Made by a program: the position numbers and the translations under genes. 7,214 nucleotides of DNA from an uncultured Actinomycetes bacterium (GTDB lineage: Bacteria > Actinomycetota > Actinomycetes > S36-B12), in assembly GCA_903918595.1 (NCBI GenBank), contig CAIXFB010000042.1, positions 1 through 7,214 of the forward strand, written 5' to 3'. A model generated the notes under the pieces. It worked only from the letters and a program-made list of their open reading frames with translations, did no database searches and was not told the DNA's origin. Within the stretch, counting starts at the first letter, position 1. Every line of letters begins with the position of its first letter. Positions 1-4,193 of the stretch are shown here, one piece after another.

Positions 1-1275
1 GATTTCGCGGCGCTTGGGGCTACCAACGCGACCGGTCTCACCTGTGGAGTACGGCGGGAAGTTGTAGTTGTGCATGTAACGCTTCCGGGTGACCGGATTG
101 AGCGTGTCGAGCTGTTGTTCCATGCGCAGCATGTTCAACGTAGTGACTCCCAGGATCTGGGTCTCACCGCGCTCGAAGAGCGCCGAACCGTGTACGCGGG
201 GTAGAACATCCACCTCTGCAGACAGGGTGCGAATATCGGTCAGGCCACGTCCATCGATCCGCACCTTGTCACGCAAAACGCGCTCGCGCACAACATGCTT
301 CGTCACTGAGCGAAGCGCAGCGGACAGCTCCTTTTCACGACCCTCGAACGTGCCGCCGAGTTGAGCAATGACATCGGACTTGATGTCGTCAAGCTTTGCT
401 TCACGTTCGGCCTTGCTCACGATGGTCATCGCTGAGCGCACCGAGTCGGTTGCAACCTCTGCAACGGCTGCATATGCATCGTCCTGGTACTCCAAGAAGA
501 TCGGGAACTCTGCAACTGCCTTACCCGCTTGCTTGGCCAGTGAGATCTGTGCCTCGCACAGGGCCTTGATGAACTTCTTGGATGCTTCGAGGCCTTCAGA
601 AACGACCTCTTCCGTGGGGGCTTTGCCGCCCATGGCAACTGCATCAAAAGTGGTTTCCGTTGCTTCAGCCTCGACCATCATGATGGCCACGTCATCGCCA
701 GCGATTCGACCAGCTACAACCATGTCAAAAACGGCCGTTTCCAACTGCTCGTGGGTCGGGAAGCACACCCACTGGCCATCGATCAGGGCGATTCGCACGC
801 CACCGATAGGACCACTGAAAGGCAATCCTGAAATTTGAGTCGAGGCACTCGCAGCGTTAATCGCGATGACGTCGTAGAGATCTTTGGGATCGAGAGCAAG
901 AACAGTTACGACGACCTGGACCTCATTGCGTAGTCCTTTGACGAACGTGGGGCGAAGCGGGCGGTCAATGAGACGGCAGGTCAGGATTGCGTCTTCACTA
1001 GGTCGGCCCTCACGGCGGAAAAAGGAACCGGGAATCCGGCCAGCCGCGTACATCCGCTCTTCAACATCAACTGTCAATGGGAAGAAGTCAAAGTTGTCTT
1101 TGGGATTCTTTGAAGCTGTCGTGGCGCTGAGCAGCATGGTGTCTTCATCGAGCCATACTGCGACGCTACCGGCAGCCTGGCGTGCCAGCCGTCCGGTCTC
1201 AAACCTCACGGTGCGCTTACCAAAAGATCCGTTATCGATCTCGGCTTGGGTGGTGTGAACTTCGGTACCCTCCAC
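1..1275 (-). CDS. pnp: Polynucleotide phosphorylase, N-terminal 425 residues (cut by window edge)
   Basis: PNPase is a phosphorolytic 3'-5' exoribonuclease, a trimer that degrades and processes mRNA; actinobacterial versions are also called GpsI (guanosine pentaphosphate synthetase). The reading frame is open from a GTG at 1275 to the left edge, giving 425 of a usual ~700-750 residues. Visible parts are the first RNase PH-like domain (about residues 12-145, with FFRREGRPSE at 85-94 and LIDRPLRPTF following), the helical linker domain, and the start of the second RNase PH-like domain (RIDGRG, then GSALFERGETQ at 363-373 and NFPPYSTGETGRVGSPKRRE up to the edge). The KH and S1 RNA-binding domains lie outside the window. 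The GTG start is supported by a strong Shine-Dalgarno, AAGGAGG, 5 nt upstream. It follows rpsO after a 266-nt structured spacer, the usual arrangement. No frameshift or missing motif was seen. Identity is very secure. Confidence 0.97.
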   Translation of the reverse strand, partial: MEGTEVHTTQAEIDNGSFGKRTVRFETGRLARQAAGSVAVWLDEDTMLLSATTASKNPKDNFDFFPLTVDVEERMYAAGRIPGSFFRREGRPSEDAILTCRLIDRPLRPTFVKGLRNEVQVVVTVLALDPKDLYDVIAINAASASTQISGLPFSGPIGGVRIALIDGQWVCFPTHEQLETAVFDMVVAGRIAGDDVAIMMVEAEATETTFDAVAMGGKAPTEEVVSEGLEASKKFIKALCEAQISLAKQAGKAVAEFPIFLEYQDDAYAAVAEVATDSVRSAMTIVSKAEREAKLDDIKSDVIAQLGGTFEGREKELSAALRSVTKHVVRERVLRDKVRIDGRGLTDIRTLSAEVDVLPRVHGSALFERGETQILGVTTLNMLRMEQQLDTLNPVTRKRYMHNYNFPPYSTGETGRVGSPKRREI

Positions 1276-1280
1276 GGGTG

Positions 1281-1287
1281 CCTCCTT
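1281..1287 (-). promoter_or_regulatory. pnp ribosome binding site
   Basis: AAGGAGG on the minus strand, ending 5 nt before the GTG at 1275. It is the strongest Shine-Dalgarno in the window and decides the pnp start. A C-rich stretch at 1329-1333 (GCCCC) could pair with it as GG(A)GGC, which would close the base of the adjacent leader hairpin and hide the site; that pairing is inference. Confidence 0.85.
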
Positions 1288-1291
1288 ATCG

Positions 1292-1328
1292 TTGTGCCTG
1301 AGTCCTCACGGACTTTCAGGCGGTACAA
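1292..1328 (-). promoter_or_regulatory. pnp leader hairpin, probable Actino-pnp RNA element
   Basis: Just upstream of the pnp ribosome binding site the minus strand folds into a 14-bp hairpin. TTGT (1328-1325) pairs with ACAA (1295-1292), GCCTG (1321-1317) with CAGGC (1300-1296), and AGTCC (1314-1310) with GGACT (1305-1301). The loop is GTGA, a GNRA-type tetraloop. Two 5'-side bulges (ACC and AA) interrupt the stem. Weinberg and colleagues described the Actino-pnp motif as a conserved structure in the 5' UTR of actinobacterial exoribonuclease genes, thought to work like the enterobacterial pnp leader, where PNPase represses its own message after RNase III cleavage. Assignment to that family rests on gene context, phylum and hairpin shape; no covariance model was run. 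Confidence 0.65.
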
Positions 1329-1501
1329 GGGGCGCTGGCAAAAAAGTGGTCGAGGCGGTCTTCGATCGAGGCCTACGGGTCACTTCCCGGAGGTCACTAC
1401 CGAGGACCGACGCCGAACCTGCGTGCGCGCGCCCCAGAGTTGGATTGTGCTGGTGAGACTTGAATCTTTCTGATTATTAGGTTGTTGCCCTGATGCTGGT
1501 T
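1329..1501 (-). other. rpsO-pnp spacer, central part
   Basis: No gene is visible here on either strand. A modest hairpin lies at 1372-1393 (CCT and CGGG pairing with CCCG and AGG across one mismatch, six-base loop). A run of six T on the minus strand (1345-1340) has no convincing GC stem directly before it, so I do not call a terminator. An AT-rich patch, AATAAT (1478-1473), resembles a -10 box but lacks a recognisable -35 at the right distance. Streptomyces is known to have a separate pnp promoter in this spacer, so one here is plausible but not shown. Confidence 0.4.
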
Positions 1502-1533
1502 CGGGCGCACAGCACAATTGCGATGTACGCCCG
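1502..1533 (-). promoter_or_regulatory. Hairpin downstream of rpsO, candidate RNase III processing site
   Basis: Starting 8 nt after the rpsO stop codon, CGGGCGTACA (1533-1524) pairs with TGTGCGCCCG (1511-1502), with one U-G pair. After a 2-nt bulge (TC) the stem continues as GCA/TGC and closes on the loop ATTG, 13 bp in all. No U-tract follows, so it does not look like an intrinsic terminator. In E. coli and Streptomyces a hairpin between rpsO and pnp is cut by RNase III, separating the two messages. The position matches, but that role here is inference; it might instead protect the rpsO 3' end. Confidence 0.6.
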
Positions 1534-1541
1534 GTCAGCAA

Positions 1542-1811
1542 TTAGCGGCGGATGCCCAATTTCTCGATGATCGAGCGGTACCTGGCGATGTCGGTTTTGA
1601 CGAGGTACTGGAGCAGCCGGCGGCGCTGACCAACGAGCAGCAGCAAGCCGCGACGGCTGTGGTGGTCGTGCTTGTGCATCTTGAGATGCTCGGTGAGATC
1701 TGAGATGCGACGCGTCAGCATCGCAATCTGTACCTCTGGACTACCTGTATCGCCGGGCTTTGTTCCGTACTCGGCAACGATTTGAGCCTTAACGGCGGTT
1801 TCCAATGGCAT
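1542..1811 (-). CDS. rpsO: Small ribosomal subunit protein S15 (uS15)
   Basis: S15 is an early-binding 30S protein that contacts the central-domain three-way junction of 16S rRNA and helps form an intersubunit bridge to 23S rRNA. The 89-residue product has the normal family length. It shows the hallmark stretches GDTGSPEVQIA (about 20-30), LTEHLKMHKHDHHSRRGL (about 39-56) and LVGQRRRLLQYL (about 59-70), which carry the conserved RNA-contacting Asp, His-Asp and Ser-Arg residues. The ATG at 1811 is preceded by GAGAGGA with a 6-nt gap. It lies between ribF and pnp, the conserved order. The upstream spacer can fold into a compact junction that abuts the ribosome binding site, suggesting translational feedback by S15 (inference). 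Identity is certain. Confidence 0.98.
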   Translation of the reverse strand: MPLETAVKAQIVAEYGTKPGDTGSPEVQIAMLTRRISDLTEHLKMHKHDHHSRRGLLLLVGQRRRLLQYLVKTDIARYRSIIEKLGIRR

Positions 1812-1817
1812 GTTTTA

Positions 1818-1889
1818 TCCTCTCGGGCGCGCGCTCGCAAGCGCTCCGGACTTCTCCGGGTAGATCTGACACGAATTACGAAGCGCCCG
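1818..1889 (-). promoter_or_regulatory. Structured rpsO leader, candidate S15 autoregulatory RNA
   Basis: The 116-nt ribF-rpsO spacer contains an outer 7-bp stem, CGGGCGC (1889-1883) with GCGCCCG (1830-1824), enclosing two small hairpins: CCGGA/TCCGG with loop GAAG (1859-1846) and GCGCT/AGCGC with loop TGCG (1844-1831). Together they make a three-way junction with 0- and 1-nt linkers on the 3' side. The outer stem's 3' strand shares its last base with the rpsO ribosome binding site (GAGAGGA, 1824-1818). S15 represses its own translation through leader RNAs of unrelated shapes in several bacterial groups, and its rRNA target is itself a three-way junction. The fold is read from the sequence; the regulatory role is inferred. 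Confidence 0.5.
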
Positions 1890-1920
1890 CCTCGCAACCG
1901 TCTGGATGACACAGGCTACC

Positions 1921-1938
1921 AGCCGCTCTAGCCGCTCT
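1921..1938. repeat. Perfect 9-bp tandem duplication across the ribF stop codon
   Basis: AGAGCGGCT occurs twice in a row on the minus strand (1938-1930 and 1929-1921). The ribF TAG stop is formed at the junction of the two copies (1930-1928). With only one copy, ribF would read through to Gly-Trp and then the next TAG, one residue longer. This looks like a small slippage duplication that moved the stop. Confidence 0.75.
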
Positions 1939-2824
1939 CGACCATCGCCCGAGCCGATGCCACATCTCGGCCCATTTGGGCCACAAATTCCTCGACGGAG
2001 GCGAATGTCTCCTGATCCCGCAGGCGCTCCTCAAATTCGACGGCGACCCGCTGGCCGTAGAGATCCAACCCCTCCCGATCGATGACAAAAGCCTCTACTC
2101 GCTGGTCCTCACCGTCGAATTGCGGATTGGTTCCTACCGAAATTGCGGCCGGCATGCGCTCACCATGGACAATGAGCCAACCGGCATACACACCATCGGC
2201 CGGGACCACCAAATCAGCGCTCCACGCCAAATTCGCGGTCGGATAACCAAGTTCACGCCCGCGGGCATCGCCGTGCACCACGATTCCACGGATGAAGTAC
2301 CGCCGACCCAATAACTTCGCGGCTTCGGCAACGTCACCATCGCGTGCCAGAAGGCGCCGTATCCGAGTAGAAGAAACAGTCTCCTCGCCAGCCGTGACCA
2401 TGAGCGACTCAGCAACAAATCCCATCTCCACGCCCAGTTCTGCAAAAGTAGCCACCGAGCCAGATGCACCCGCACCGAACGTGAAGTTCTCCCCGACGAC
2501 AACCGCTAAAGCATGCGTGTGCTCTCGCAGCGCAAGGTGGGCGAACTCACGAGGGCTGGTTGCAGCAAGAGCCGGGGTGAAGGGCATAACGATCACCTCG
2601 TCGGCACCGGCCTGCTTCATCCACTCGATCCTGTCTTGGAGGCTGCCCAGTTCTGCAGGTGCACCATCGGGGCGCAGAACTCGACCTGGATGTGGGTTAA
2701 ACGTGATGACCACAACTTTGCACCCCAGCTCATCCGCGAGGACCCGGCCGCGGGCAATAAGTGCCTGGTGCCCAACATGCACCCCGTCGAATACGCCAAT
2801 GCACACTACGGAATCTGCAACCAC
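1928..2824 (-). CDS. ribF: Bifunctional riboflavin kinase / FMN adenylyltransferase (FAD synthetase)
   Basis: RibF phosphorylates riboflavin to FMN and then adenylates FMN to FAD in the cytosol. The 298-residue product has both modules. The N-terminal adenylyltransferase shows GVFDGVHVGH (10-19), FNPHPGRVL (42-50), VGENFTFG (110-117) and SSTRIR (151-156). The C-terminal kinase shows GRELGYPTAN (189-198), with the Thr-Ala-Asn flavokinase signature, VYAGW, and VEAFVID with the likely catalytic Glu244 before DLYG. The GTG at 2824 is the first usable start after an in-frame UAG, and no good Shine-Dalgarno precedes it (only AGG about 8 nt upstream). Only 9 residues precede the nucleotide-binding motif, fewer than in many homologues. 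Because truB ends 9 nt upstream in the same frame, translation probably depends on reinitiation or coupling. The function is secure; the start is less so. Confidence 0.95.
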   Translation of the reverse strand: MVADSVVCIGVFDGVHVGHQALIARGRVLADELGCKVVVITFNPHPGRVLRPDGAPAELGSLQDRIEWMKQAGADEVIVMPFTPALAATSPREFAHLALREHTHALAVVVGENFTFGAGASGSVATFAELGVEMGFVAESLMVTAGEETVSSTRIRRLLARDGDVAEAAKLLGRRYFIRGIVVHGDARGRELGYPTANLAWSADLVVPADGVYAGWLIVHGERMPAAISVGTNPQFDGEDQRVEAFVIDREGLDLYGQRVAVEFEERLRDQETFASVEEFVAQMGRDVASARAMVESG

Positions 2825-2833
2825 AAGCGCAGC

Positions 2834-3772
2834 CTATTCAGACCCAGATGCGGTGACGAATACACATAGATAGGAACAGCGTCCCTCTCGTTCCTCAGCA
2901 AGGGCATGCAGCACGCCCGCGCCATCCACGAGCGCGATCACAGCCGAATCCGTATCGGGCCATTCGATTCGGCGGCCATGGGTGATGTCAGCAGCACGTT
3001 CACCATGTACCTCAAAACAGCTGAAGGCAGCACGCGCAACATCGGCCAAAGGCATTATCGCTGCCTCTGGTTGAGGTCCCTCAGACCAAGGAACAAGTTC
3101 ATGGGATGCATCAATTCCGAAAGGTCCCACGGATGAACGGCGAAGAGCAGAAAGGTGTCCGCCCACCCCAAGGTCCCTACCAAGATCGCGCGCTAAAGCC
3201 CGAATGTAGGTACCAGTACTGCATTCCACCCGCACGTCAACATCGATCCCATCATTCGACCTCGTGATGGAGCGAACTTCAAAGGCAGTTATCTCTACCT
3301 CGCGCGCTTTCAATTGCAGGTCTTCTCCTGCGCGGACCCGCGCATAGGCCCGCTGTCCATCAACTTTGATCGCGCTGATGGAACTTGGCACCTGGTGAAT
3401 TTTCCCGACGTACCGCGACACGGCTGCAACGATCTCGTCATCACGCATAGCTGCCAGCAACATGGGCTCCGCGCGCTCGAGTACATCCCCCTCACGATCA
3501 TCGGTAGTGGTGGATGCACCCAACCGAATCGTGGCGAAATACTCTTTCTCGCGAAGCGCCAGATGACCGAGAACCTTGGTCGCTTGCCCGACACCGATGA
3601 CCAACACACCCGTTGCCATGGGATCCAAGGTGCCGGCGTGACCAACCTTGCGGGTGCCGACGGTTCGTCGAACCACTGAGACGACCCCATGCGAGGTAAT
3701 TCCACCCGGCTTATCGATGATCAAAACGCCCGGAGCTGGCGCGCTGAGATCACTCCTCTTTGTCTGAGTCAA
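2834..3772 (-). CDS. truB: tRNA pseudouridine(55) synthase TruB
   Basis: TruB converts U55 of the tRNA T-arm to pseudouridine. Using a TTG start at 3772 the product is 312 residues. It shows GVLIIDKPGGITSH (15-28), GHAGTLDPMATG (44-55) with catalytic Asp50, a QRAYARVRAGE segment, and the STGTYIRALARDLG stretch of the core. A C-terminal domain of the actinobacterial type follows (MPLADVARAAF to the end). The start is uncertain. The frame stays open upstream to GTG at 3805 and ATGs at 3847 and 3862, which would overlap rbfA by 56-113 nt. TTG at 3772 gives a family-like N-terminus and a 23-nt overlap but has only GAGAAG close upstream. The strong AAAGAGGAG at the rbfA end (3753-3761) has no in-frame start at the right distance. 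The TAG stop is in frame with ribF downstream. Confidence 0.93.
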   Translation of the reverse strand: MTQTKRSDLSAPAPGVLIIDKPGGITSHGVVSVVRRTVGTRKVGHAGTLDPMATGVLVIGVGQATKVLGHLALREKEYFATIRLGASTTTDDREGDVLERAEPMLLAAMRDDEIVAAVSRYVGKIHQVPSSISAIKVDGQRAYARVRAGEDLQLKAREVEITAFEVRSITRSNDGIDVDVRVECSTGTYIRALARDLGRDLGVGGHLSALRRSSVGPFGIDASHELVPWSEGPQPEAAIMPLADVARAAFSCFEVHGERAADITHGRRIEWPDTDSAVIALVDGAGVLHALAEEREGRCSYLCVFVTASGSE

Positions 3773-4193
3773 CTTCTCGAGGGTGCCGATAAGGATCTGC
3801 TTCACCGGCGTAGGTAGCAGCCTCAGCTTGCTGGTGGACTGCGGCATCGGCCTCCGCTGCAACCTTCAGGAGATCTTCGACGTGCCGCGCAGTGTCTGGG
3901 ATCGCATCGGGAATGAAGGCGAGAGTCGGGGTGAACTTGATCCCCGTCTGCTTTCCTACCTCACTGCGCAGTAGGCCCTTCGCCGATTCCAGCGCCGCAG
4001 CCGTCTCTTGACGCTGCGCATCATCGCCATAGACGGTATAGAACACTGACGCTTCACGAAGATCAGCAGTTATCCGCACATCGGTGACCGTGATGAAGCC
4101 GAGTCGCGGGTCTTTGACCCGCTTCTCAAGCGACTCCGCCACGATCACCTGAATGCGATCAGCGAGTTTTCTCTGTCGTGCTTCGCTACTCAT
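3750..4193 (-). CDS. rbfA: 30S ribosome-binding factor A
   Basis: RbfA binds immature 30S subunits near the 5' end of 16S rRNA and is needed for late maturation and cold tolerance. The 147-residue protein has the KH-like fold signatures: an N-terminal helix (RQRKLADRIQVIVAESL), KDPRLGFITVTDVRIT (about 27-42), and GLLRSEVGKQTGIKFTPTLAFIPD (about 72-95). A 40-residue Ala/Glu/Asp-rich tail follows, likely disordered and lineage-specific. The ATG at 4193 overlaps the infB TGA as ATGA, so translation is probably coupled to IF2 synthesis; no strong ribosome binding site is visible. The DUF503 (ylxP-like) gene often found between infB and rbfA in actinobacteria is missing here. Confidence 0.97.
   Translation of the reverse strand: MSSEARQRKLADRIQVIVAESLEKRVKDPRLGFITVTDVRITADLREASVFYTVYGDDAQRQETAAALESAKGLLRSEVGKQTGIKFTPTLAFIPDAIPDTARHVEDLLKVAAEADAAVHQQAEAATYAGEADPYRHPREVDSDKEE

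Noticed and set aside
368..838. 156-codon open frame on the plus strand
   Set aside because: It is antisense to pnp, whose frame is unbroken and matches PNPase throughout.
1336..1375. Possible intrinsic terminator ending in six T (minus strand 1345-1340)
   Set aside because: No stable GC stem lies directly upstream of the T-run; only weak 4-bp pairings could be found.
1473..1478. AATAAT as a -10 promoter box for pnp
   Set aside because: There is no recognisable -35 hexamer at a suitable spacing, so a single AT-rich hexamer is not enough.
1914..1933. Hairpin GGCTA/TAGCC over the ribF stop
   Set aside because: It has only 5 bp with a 10-nt loop and no T-run, and is largely a by-product of the 9-bp tandem repeat.
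2292..2873. 193-codon open frame on the plus strand
   Set aside because: It is antisense to ribF, with no ribosome binding site or recognisable motif.
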